NCBI GenBank assembly: GCA_043801235.1
Contig: JAZDMF010000270.1
Span: forward strand, 1-6,569
From: DAOQAK01 sp043801235
GTDB lineage: Bacteria; Bacteroidota; Bacteroidia; Bacteroidales; CG2-30-32-10
DNA: 6,569 bases
Reading direction: 5' to 3'
This document shows, piece after piece, positions 1-5,276 of this stretch. The notes under the pieces are model-generated. The model had not been told where the DNA came from. It was given only the letters and a program-made list of their open reading frames with translations, and did no database searches. A program made the position numbers and the translations under genes. Numbering within the stretch: the first letter of the stretch is position 1; each line of letters starts with the position of its first letter.

Positions 1-98
1 GGGTGGTTTGTTCGGCTACAACGAAAAAACACCTTACCCTAAAATTATTCTCTTTAATAGCGCACGTTCCAGCAAACGGTGTCATAAAAATAATTCCG

Positions 99-106
99 TA
101 CTTTTG
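99..106 (+). promoter_or_regulatory. Possible Bacteroidota minus-7 box (TACTTTTG)
   Basis: The octamer fits the Bacteroidota housekeeping consensus TAnnTTTG exactly. No good TTTG minus-33 element is visible about 20 bases upstream. Six fixed positions in AT-rich DNA occur often by chance, so this is weak. If real, the transcript would start near 113 and carry the 169-228 hairpin region as leader of mtaB. Confidence 0.25.
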
Positions 107-168
107 TTTGCGACTTTTGGGAAAATCAGCTTATACTTAAAATGGAATAAATTTATATGTTTTGAATA

Positions 169-228
169 ATATGGTATAGAGGCATATGGTATAAGGGAAT
201 ATCTTGGGCAGCCCTCCATATACCGTAT
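169..228 (+). repeat. Two direct copies and one inverted copy of ATATGGTATA, forming alternative hairpins
   Basis: ATATGGTATA occurs at 169-178 and again at 184-193, exactly 15 bases apart start to start. An inverted partner TATACCGTAT lies at 219-228 and pairs with either copy over 10 bp with one G-U. Each left copy is followed by a purine run that can also pair with the pyrimidine run just before the right arm: GAGG (179-182) with CCTC (213-216), and AGGG (194-197) with CCCT (212-215). Two mutually exclusive stems of about 14 bp are therefore possible. The right side is followed by a T-rich stretch (CCTTTTTTG, 237-244). It could be a terminator for something upstream, an attenuator-like leader, or a tandem operator. 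Which one is not decided by the sequence. Confidence 0.6.
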
Positions 229-230
229 AC

Positions 231-267
231 ATTTTACCTTTTTTGTAAATTAAATGTTTTGTAAAAT
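231..267. repeat. Short inverted repeat ATTTTAC/GTAAAAT enclosing a direct repeat
   Basis: ATTTTAC (231-237) and GTAAAAT (261-267) are perfect 7-bp inverted copies. Inside and overlapping them TTTTGTAAA occurs twice (241-249 and 257-265), 16 bases apart. It lies between the larger hairpin and mtaB. A protein-binding site or chance in AT-rich DNA are both possible. Confidence 0.35.
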
Positions 268-324
268 CCCAACTAAAGTATAATTGTTTTTCTGTAGTTA
301 AAACATATCTTTACCCATTTTTGC

Positions 325-332
325 TATTTTTG
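325..332 (+). promoter_or_regulatory. Putative mtaB minus-7 box (TATTTTTG)
   Basis: This is an exact match to TAnnTTTG placed right before the mtaB coding region. With the usual spacing, transcription would begin around 337-340, which coincides with the TTG codon at 339. The minus-33 region (about 300-306) has no clear TTTG, so the promoter would be weak or assisted. Its position argues against the upstream TTG codons at 321 and 330 as translation starts, because they would lie before the transcription start. Confidence 0.45.
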
Positions 333-338
333 CATTTC

Positions 339-1442
339 TTGTTTACTAAAAAGAAAATAGCGTTTCATACACTGGGATGCAAACTGAATTTTTCAGAAAC
401 ATCACAACTTTCCAGGTCATTTCCAAAAGAAAGATTTCGTATCGTCGATTTTAAGGATGTGGCAGATATTTATGTGATCAATACCTGTGTTGTTACTGAG
501 AAAGCGGAAAAAAAATCAAGGGCAGCCATCAGGCAAGCACAGAAAAGAAATCCCGATGCAGTCATTGCATCAGTGGGATGTTATTCCGAAATCAGGCCAG
601 AGGAATTGCTTGCCATTAACGGATCGGGAGTTGTTCTGGGTACTTACGAAAAATTTTTCCTTCCGGATATTATTGAAAAAAAAGAAAATAATATTTCTTC
701 GAAAGATGAACTTTTGAATCAATTCATCCCTTCATATTCCACAGGCGACCGTACCCGATCATTTTTTAAAATCCAGGATGGCTGCGATTATTTTTGTTCA
801 TATTGTACAGTGCCGTATGCCCGCGGACTCAGCAGAAGCGCCACTATTTCCGATACAATTAATACAGCCAAAGAAATTGCTTTAACTGGAGTAAAAGAGA
901 TGATTCTTACAGGCGTGAATGTAGGTGATTTTGGACGAAAGAACAATGAAAAATTCGTTGATCTGTTGAAACAGCTTGATGAAATTGAGGGAGTGGAGCG
1001 CATTCGCATATCATCAATTGAACCCGATCTGCTTACGGATGAGATAATAGAGTTTGTTGCAAATTCCGGAAAATTTTTGCCGCATTTTCATATTCCCCTG
1101 CAGTCCGGATCAGATAAGGTTCTCAGGGAAATGTACCGTAAATACGATACACATTTGTTCGCGAACAGAGTAAAAAAAATAAAATCACTAATGCCCGATT
1201 GCTGCATTGCAATTGACCTTATAGTAGGCTTTCCGGGTGAATCAGAAAAAGAATTCAAAGAGTCGTATGATTTTATTTCGTCATGCGATATTTCGTATAT
1301 GCATGTTTTTACTTATTCCGAAAGGGAAAAAACTCCTGCGGCTAAGCGTACGGATGCAGTTCAGAATTCAGTAAGGCATGAAAGAAGCAGGAAAATGCTT
1401 GCATTATCTGCACGTAAAAAAAAATATCTTTTTAAAATATAA
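339..1442 (+). CDS. mtaB: tRNA (N6-threonylcarbamoyladenosine(37)-C2)-methylthiotransferase MtaB, main frame (frameshifted before the TRAM domain)
   Basis: This radical-SAM methylthiotransferase converts t6A37 to ms2t6A37 in cytoplasmic tRNAs reading ANN codons, using SAM and two [4Fe-4S] clusters. From TTG 339 the N-terminal methylthiotransferase domain has Cys14 in 'HTLGCKLNFSET' (typical of MtaB rather than MiaB or RimO), Cys50 in 'NTCVVTEKAEKKSR' and Cys81 in 'VGCYSEIRPEE'. The radical-SAM motif CxxxCxxC is Cys149, Cys153 and Cys156. The frame ends at 1442, after 367 residues, without a TRAM domain. The missing C-terminus is in the +1 frame directly downstream (to 1632), and removing one A from an A9 run at 1416-1424 gives a continuous protein of about 430 residues. 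TTG 339 is chosen because homology starts at once ('KKKIAFHTLGCK') and no in-frame ATG precedes it. TTG 321 or 330 would add six or three residues upstream. lgt follows after 51 bp. Confidence 0.93.
   Translation: MFTKKKIAFHTLGCKLNFSETSQLSRSFPKERFRIVDFKDVADIYVINTCVVTEKAEKKSRAAIRQAQKRNPDAVIASVGCYSEIRPEELLAINGSGVVLGTYEKFFLPDIIEKKENNISSKDELLNQFIPSYSTGDRTRSFFKIQDGCDYFCSYCTVPYARGLSRSATISDTINTAKEIALTGVKEMILTGVNVGDFGRKNNEKFVDLLKQLDEIEGVERIRISSIEPDLLTDEIIEFVANSGKFLPHFHIPLQSGSDKVLREMYRKYDTHLFANRVKKIKSLMPDCCIAIDLIVGFPGESEKEFKESYDFISSCDISYMHVFTYSEREKTPAAKRTDAVQNSVRHERSRKMLALSARKKKYLFKI
1416..1424 (+). other. A9 homopolymer at the mtaB frameshift
   Basis: Nine consecutive A residues follow codon CGT. 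With A9 the frame ends 18 bases later at TAA 1440-1442. With A8 the reading continues as 'SARKKNIFLKYNSGK' into the expected TRAM region with no gap, as I recall the family alignment. The change is therefore one base and lies inside the run. It may be a sequencing or assembly error, a true indel, or a transcriptional slippage site. Confidence 0.85.
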
Positions 1443-1632
1443 TTCGGGGAAAATTAAAAATATTCTTTTTGAATCAGAGAACGACAAAGGAATAATGTAT
1501 GGCTATACTGAAAATTATATTAAGGTTAAAGTGCCTTTTGATGACAGATTAATAAATACTATAAATAAGATGCGATTAGAAAAAATAGAAAAAGACGGTA
1601 TATTTGCTGTGGAAATAGTTAACAAGTTATAA
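1417..1632 (+). pseudogene. mtaB: 3' part of mtaB (TRAM domain) in the shifted frame
   Basis: This frame encodes the C-terminal end expected of MtaB, including 'ILFESENDKGIMYGYTENY' and 'IKVKVPFDDRLINTI', ending at TAA 1630-1632. The small TRAM beta-barrel normally binds tRNA, so the in-frame product without it would probably be impaired. The frame can be opened at ATG 1378, but the residues from there to the A run are not MtaB-like, so an independent gene is unlikely. It is best read as the end of mtaB, reached if the A9 run is read as eight A residues. Confidence 0.85.
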
Positions 1633-1651
1633 GTAGACAAGTAGAAAACAG

Positions 1652-1686
1652 CATAAATCATAAATCAAAAATCGTAAATCAAAATG
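1652..1686 (+). repeat. 7-bp tandem repeat array upstream of lgt
   Basis: Five heptamers in register read CATAAAT, CATAAAT, CAAAAAT, CGTAAAT, CAAAATG, the last containing the lgt start codon at 1684-1686. The consensus is CATAAAT. It fills most of the 51-bp gap between mtaB and lgt. A second array of different sequence but equal period lies after lgt. Confidence 0.7.
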
Positions 1687-2865
1687 TATCCAACAATTTC
1701 AGATCTTATAAAAGACATATTTGGTATTAACATACCCCTGCCCATTCAGAGTTTTGGTTTTTTTGTAGCTGTATCTTTTGTGGTAGGAGCATGGCTTATT
1801 CTCATCGAGTTAAAAAGAAAAGAACGCGAGGGAATAATTTTTACCCTGAAGAAAAAAGTTGTGGTTGGCAAGCCTGCATCACCTCATGAATTGATAATAA
1901 TGGCCATTTTCGGTTTTATCATAGGCTTTAAATTGCTGGGAATTATTTTTGATTACAGTTCATTTACTGATAATCCTCAGCATTTCATTTTTTCAGGAGA
2001 AGGAAATATTTTCGGAGGTATTTTGGGTGCAGTTATACTGGTATACATGAAGTACAGGGATAAGCAGAAATCAAAACTTGACAAACCCAGAACAGAAGAT
2101 GTAGAGGTTCATCCCTATGAACTTACGGGTAATATTATTCTGCTTGGTGCTTTGTTCGGAATTTTAGGCGCAAAAATTTTTCATAATCTTGAAAATCTTG
2201 ATGAATTTGCTGCTGATCCTGTTGATGCTCTTTTTTCATTCAGCGGCCTTACTTTTTACGGCGGGCTGATTTTAGCAGCCATCGCTATTATATGGTATGC
2301 CAGGAAAAATAATATTCTGCCGTTGGTAATTTCAGATGTGGCGGCGCCTGGCATAATGATAGCTTATGCAATAGGCCGTATTGGCTGCCAGGTTGCCGGA
2401 GATGGTGATTGGGGAATAGCAAATGAATTAGCAAAGCCCGAATGGCTTGGCTTTTTACCCGACTGGTTCTGGGCATATGATTATCCTCATAATGTTATTA
2501 ATGAAGGAAAAGAAATTATTAACTGCACAGGCAAACATTGTTTTCACCTTGTACCGCCTGTTTTTCCTACTCCTTTATATGAAACAATTACCTGCGGAAT
2601 TTTATTCGCTTTAATGTGGATATTCAGAAAAAGGATGAAAATTACAGGAATGATGTTTTCGGTTTTTTTAATTATGAATGGTGTGGAACGTTTTTTTATT
2701 GAAAAAATCAGGGTGAATACAACGTATAATATTTTCGGATGGCAGATCACTCAGGCCGAAATAATTTCAACACTTCTTTTTATCACCGGAATAGTACTGC
2801 TGATTTTTATAATCAGAAATCATAAGAAAAAGATGAAATTAACCGAAACCAAACCCAATTCATAA
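1684..2865 (+). CDS. lgt: Prolipoprotein diacylglyceryl transferase
   Basis: This inner-membrane enzyme moves diacylglycerol from phosphatidylglycerol to the lipobox cysteine of prolipoproteins, the first step of lipoprotein maturation before Lsp. The 393-residue protein has about seven hydrophobic segments, at roughly 23-40, 69-89, 107-122, 148-165, 187-204, 216-232 and 303-331, with another near 358-378. Family landmarks are HPYEL (143-147), 'FYGGLI' (191-196), the signature 'GRIGCQVAGDGDWG' (231-244, with Arg232), 'PTPLYE' (295-300), 'ERFFIEKIRVN' (335-345) and 'QITQAEIIS' (354-362). Classical enzymes have GRxGNFxNGExxG, and here Asn and the NGE are replaced by CQ and GDGD. I recall this variant from Bacteroidota. 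It is about 100 residues longer than E. coli Lgt, apparently from Lys-rich loops near 41-66 and 123-142 and an extra loop at 245-290. ATG 1684 suits the family start 'MYPTISDLI'. Confidence 0.93.
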   Translation: MYPTISDLIKDIFGINIPLPIQSFGFFVAVSFVVGAWLILIELKRKEREGIIFTLKKKVVVGKPASPHELIIMAIFGFIIGFKLLGIIFDYSSFTDNPQHFIFSGEGNIFGGILGAVILVYMKYRDKQKSKLDKPRTEDVEVHPYELTGNIILLGALFGILGAKIFHNLENLDEFAADPVDALFSFSGLTFYGGLILAAIAIIWYARKNNILPLVISDVAAPGIMIAYAIGRIGCQVAGDGDWGIANELAKPEWLGFLPDWFWAYDYPHNVINEGKEIINCTGKHCFHLVPPVFPTPLYETITCGILFALMWIFRKRMKITGMMFSVFLIMNGVERFFIEKIRVNTTYNIFGWQITQAEIISTLLFITGIVLLIFIIRNHKKKMKLTETKPNS

Positions 2866-2907
2866 TTCTGGATTCTTACTTCTAACTTTTTAATTCTGAA
2901 TTCTTAA
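2866..2907 (+). repeat. 7-bp tandem repeat array downstream of lgt
   Basis: Immediately after the lgt stop codon come six heptamers in register: TTCTGGA, TTCTTAC, TTCTAAC, TTTTTAA, TTCTGAA, TTCTTAA, with consensus TTCTNAA. They make up over half of the 74-bp gap to the phosphatase gene. No strong hairpin or terminator is seen in this gap. Confidence 0.7.
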
Positions 2908-2939
2908 ATCAATAAACCTTAAATTTAAAATTATCTCCA

Positions 2940-3734
2940 ATGGATTTGCAATTGATATGTGAAGAAGTATGTATTATAGCCCGCGATACAGGCGCTTTTA
3001 TCAAAGGTGAAATTTCGGGAATAAAATATGAAAATATTGAAATAAAAGGTTTGCATGATTTTGTAACTCATGTTGACAGGCAATCGGAACACCGCATAAC
3101 TGCTGCGCTTTCGGAAATATTACCCGAAGCCGGATTTGTTGTTGAGGAAAAAACGGTAAACAGGAAAGGGGAACGGTACAACTGGATTGTCGATCCGCTC
3201 GACGGTACAACAAACTTCATTCATGGGGTGCCTTGTTATTCCGTAAGCATTGCATTGATGGATGGCGAGGATGTTGTGCTGGGAGTGGTGTATGAAATAA
3301 ATCTTGACGAATGTTTTTTTACATGGAAGGATGGACCGGCTTTTTTAAACAGCAAAGAAATTAAAGTGTCGACAAGAAATAAAATTTCCGATGCATTGCT
3401 GGCTACAGGTTTTCCATATTATGATTATTCCGATCTGGCAAAATACATGAGGCTGTTCACTTATTTTCTTCAGCATTCGCACGGGTTGCGCAGGCTGGGT
3501 TCTGCCGCCGTCGACCTTGCATATGTGGCCTGCGGGCGTTTCGAAGGGTTTTTTGAGTACGGTTTGAATCCGTGGGATGTGGCAGCAGGTTCCATCATTA
3601 TTAAACAGGCAGGAGGGAAGGTTTATGATTTCAAAGGCGGAAAAAATTTTATTTTCGGAAAACAGATCGTGGCATCGAACAGCGCACTGGCCGTTGAATT
3701 TCTGGATGTGATAAAAATAGCTTATCAGAAATAA
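2940..3734 (+). CDS. Inositol monophosphatase family protein (SuhB type)
   Basis: This is a Mg2+-dependent cytoplasmic phosphatase of the IMPase/FBPase/CysQ superfamily. The 264-residue length is normal for SuhB-like enzymes. Metal and catalytic residues are in place: Asp46 in 'FVTHVD', Glu69-Glu70 in 'VVEE', motif A 'WIVDPLDGTTNFIHGVP' at 82-98 (Asp85, Asp88) and motif B 'NPWDVAAG' at 210-217 (Asp213), preceded by 'RRLGSAAVDLAYVACGRF' (184-201). The substrate is not fixed by these motifs. Inositol-1-phosphate, other sugar phosphates, or a regulatory SuhB role are all possible, although the Thr-Thr-Asn-Phe of motif A fits IMPase better than CysQ. ATG 2940 begins 12 residues before the first helix expected for the family. 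The gene is co-directional with lgt and converges with the minus-strand gene ending at 3801. The 66 bp between them has no clear terminator hairpin. Confidence 0.92.
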   Translation: MDLQLICEEVCIIARDTGAFIKGEISGIKYENIEIKGLHDFVTHVDRQSEHRITAALSEILPEAGFVVEEKTVNRKGERYNWIVDPLDGTTNFIHGVPCYSVSIALMDGEDVVLGVVYEINLDECFFTWKDGPAFLNSKEIKVSTRNKISDALLATGFPYYDYSDLAKYMRLFTYFLQHSHGLRRLGSAAVDLAYVACGRFEGFFEYGLNPWDVAAGSIIIKQAGGKVYDFKGGKNFIFGKQIVASNSALAVEFLDVIKIAYQK

Positions 3735-3800
3735 TATTTGAATAAGTTCATTTAAACAACCTATTTAACGACAGGCAGTAAGGCAAACAACAAACTTTCC

Positions 3801-4712
3801 TTATTTAAACGTCAGCATTTTTTCAAGGAACACATTTCCTTTATCATCAAAAAGTTTAAGATAATAATTACCAATAGGGAAGCTATAATAAGTATAGGTA
3901 TATGTGAGTTGATGAATACCTTTTTTAAATGTATGATTGCTGAAACCTTTTATTACCACTTCGCCCTCGTCGTTATAAAGCGTCATTGTTAAGTTGAGAT
4001 TATTTTTTAAAGTAAATTCGAATGAACCTGAAACTTCTCCTTTTAAATATTTCAGGTAAGTGCCTTCAGATTCAGTATTGATGGAAAAAAGTGAATCACC
4101 TTGTGGAAATGAAGGAGTGGTTATACCTTTGGCTTTTTTTACAATTTCACGCAGCGATGCCATTTCACTTTTATTGTCGCTGTATATATCACCATAATCA
4201 TTGCCATCTGTCAGAGCCCAGATAGCGCTCTGTGCTGCCATATCCTGCCAGTTATTCTTCGAAATCAGTTGCGCCAGTGTCAACAGGTCGCCTTCTGCTT
4301 TTGGTCCCATTTCGAATATCGATAATGAGTCAGGGGCAGCATCTTCCATTTCAGAACACATGGCATATACAGGCACTTCTTTTTTCTGCTTTTTGTAAAG
4401 AGAGATCATTTGTTGTCGGGTAACAATCATGCGCTGTTCCGTTGTGTCGTCAGGTTCCATGAACCTTCCGGCTTCAAGAAGTACTTTCACATCATTATCA
4501 GTAAGATTTTCTATCGACATTTTTATACAGTCACCTGTGAACGAGGAGGAATAGTTATCTGCATTTTGTGATAAAGAGGATTTGTAAAGTTCTACTTTCA
4601 CAAGTTTCATTTCCATTGCCTGCTTTACACTAATAGTATCGGCCTGAATTTTTATTGTCAGAGATATGAAAATAAAAAATGAAAAAAATATTTTTTTGTT
4701 CAGAATATCCAT
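3801..4712 (-). CDS. Secreted protein of unknown function with thioester-like QxAIW motif and beta-rich C-terminus
   Basis: I do not recognise a named family. The 303-residue product starts with a type I signal peptide: Lys6-Lys7, a hydrophobic core to about 20, and a likely cut after 'KIQA' at 24. It is therefore exported to the periplasm or beyond. Residues 30-110 are a mixed domain with Cys62. A middle region (115-170) has 'VYAMCSEMEDAAP' (Cys119) and 'AAQSAIWALTDGN' (Gln161, Trp165), reminiscent of the TQxAIW motif of thioester domains. A Cys-Gln thioester is only an inference. Residues 228-303 form a short beta-rich domain, 'LTMTLYNDEGEVVIKG' followed by 'FPIGNYYLKLFDDKGN' and 'EKMLTFK', which resembles FlgD-like or type IX C-terminal sorting domains. 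The gene diverges from the macro-domain gene, with 50 bp between start codons, and converges with the IMPase gene. ATG 4712 is the only start giving the signal peptide. Confidence 0.8.
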   Translation of the reverse strand: MDILNKKIFFSFFIFISLTIKIQADTISVKQAMEMKLVKVELYKSSLSQNADNYSSSFTGDCIKMSIENLTDNDVKVLLEAGRFMEPDDTTEQRMIVTRQQMISLYKKQKKEVPVYAMCSEMEDAAPDSLSIFEMGPKAEGDLLTLAQLISKNNWQDMAAQSAIWALTDGNDYGDIYSDNKSEMASLREIVKKAKGITTPSFPQGDSLFSINTESEGTYLKYLKGEVSGSFEFTLKNNLNLTMTLYNDEGEVVIKGFSNHTFKKGIHQLTYTYTYYSFPIGNYYLKLFDDKGNVFLEKMLTFK

Positions 4713-4762
4713 AACTGTTTCTTTTGTATTTTTAAACGGTAATTAAAACCATTTTATTATTG

Positions 4763-5272
4763 ATGGAAACAAAAATAAAACTGTTAAAAGCAGATATAAC
4801 AACTTTATCTGTAGATGCTATTGTGAACGCTGCCAACAATTCTCTTCTTGGCGGTGGTGGTGTTGATGGCGTAATTCATCGCGCTGCAGGTCCTGAACTT
4901 TTAGCTGAATGTCGTTTGCTGAATGGCTGTGCCACCGGTGATGCAAAAATTACAAAAGGGTACAAACTTCCTGCAAAATATGTGATACATACCGTTGGCC
5001 CTGTTTGGCATGGTGGAAAACATAATGAAGAAAAGTTATTGAAATCGTGTTACAGGCGATGCCTTGAAATTTCGGTGCAAAATAATATTCAGTCCATCGC
5101 TTTTCCAAATATCAGCACCGGTGTATATGGTTTTCCGAAAAGCCAGGCTGCTTCAATTGCTGTTAAAACAATAAATGACTTTTTAATTTCTTCGGATTTC
5201 CTAAAAGAGATTATATTTGTATGTTTTGATGAAGAAAATTACAATTTATATAATCAATTATTAAAACCATAA
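4763..5272 (+). CDS. Macro-domain O-acetyl-ADP-ribose deacetylase / ADP-ribosyl hydrolase (YmdB/MacroD type)
   Basis: This cytoplasmic single-domain protein of 169 residues binds ADP-ribose. Relatives hydrolyse O-acetyl-ADP-ribose from sirtuins and remove mono-ADP-ribose from acidic residues. The signatures are complete: 'KADIT' (9-13, adenine contact at Asp11), 'AIVNAANNSLLGGGGVDG' (19-36, with Asn25 and Asp35 at the same numbers as the catalytic pair of E. coli YmdB), 'HRAAGPELLAEC' (39-50), 'YVIHTVGPVW' (73-82) and the phosphate loop 'NISTGVYGFP' (116-125). The Asn and Asp place it with MacroD/YmdB rather than with inactive binders. ATG 4763 is preferred over the adjoining TTG 4760, since it begins directly before the first strand. 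The collagen-like gene begins 4 bp after the stop, suggesting shared transcription. No ADP-ribosyltransferase such as DarT or a sirtuin is present, so this need not be an antitoxin. Confidence 0.93.
   Translation: METKIKLLKADITTLSVDAIVNAANNSLLGGGGVDGVIHRAAGPELLAECRLLNGCATGDAKITKGYKLPAKYVIHTVGPVWHGGKHNEEKLLKSCYRRCLEISVQNNIQSIAFPNISTGVYGFPKSQAASIAVKTINDFLISSDFLKEIIFVCFDEENYNLYNQLLKP
4770..4777 (-). promoter_or_regulatory. Possible minus-7 box for the minus-strand secreted protein gene
   Basis: Read on the minus strand the octamer is TATTTTTG, an exact TAnnTTTG match. A GTTG lies 22 bases further upstream (4803-4800) as an imperfect minus-33. It would start transcription near 4763-4766, giving a leader of about 50 bases. 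The box lies inside the first codons of the macro-domain gene, so the two promoters would overlap. A chance match is quite possible. Confidence 0.3.
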
Positions 5273-5276
5273 CCCA

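Larger units (their letters stand above)
1..338. other. Intergenic region upstream of mtaB
   Basis: No recognisable gene is present. Two plus-strand frames stay open from the left edge (to about 140 and 169) but have no recognisable protein content. A minus-strand frame from an ATG at 85 runs off the left edge with only 28 codons. The first 115 bases are less AT-rich than the rest and could be the edge of an unseen neighbour. The region between 165 and 270 is dense in short direct and inverted repeats, listed separately, and the right end contains a Bacteroidota-type minus-7 box immediately before mtaB. I see no tRNA, rRNA or known riboswitch. Confidence 0.6.

Noticed and set aside
1..85. Minus-strand open frame from ATG at 85 running off the left edge (28 codons)
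   Set aside because: It is too short and has no recognisable protein content or upstream promoter, so it cannot be told apart from chance.
2..169. Plus-strand open frame of about 55 codons from the left edge
   Set aside because: No start codon is seen and its residues match nothing I know. An overlapping frame (3-140) is also open, so openness here is not evidence of coding. It could be the tail of an unseen gene.
206..214. GGGC-A-GCCC as a terminator hairpin
   Set aside because: The one-base loop cannot fold. The bases are better used in the larger alternative stems.
788..1009. Minus-strand open frame within mtaB
   Set aside because: It is the antisense shadow of the conserved radical-SAM domain.
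3735..3800. Bidirectional terminator between the converging genes
   Set aside because: I looked for a GC-containing stem and T-run on both strands and found only short AT matches.
4201..4423. Two plus-strand open frames inside the minus-strand secreted protein gene
   Set aside because: Both are antisense to a coherent protein with a signal peptide and show no domain character.
4760..5272. Macro-domain protein as a DarG-type antitoxin
   Set aside because: It is a single macro domain of YmdB/MacroD type, and no DarT-like gene is adjacent. The neighbours are a secreted protein and a collagen-like protein.
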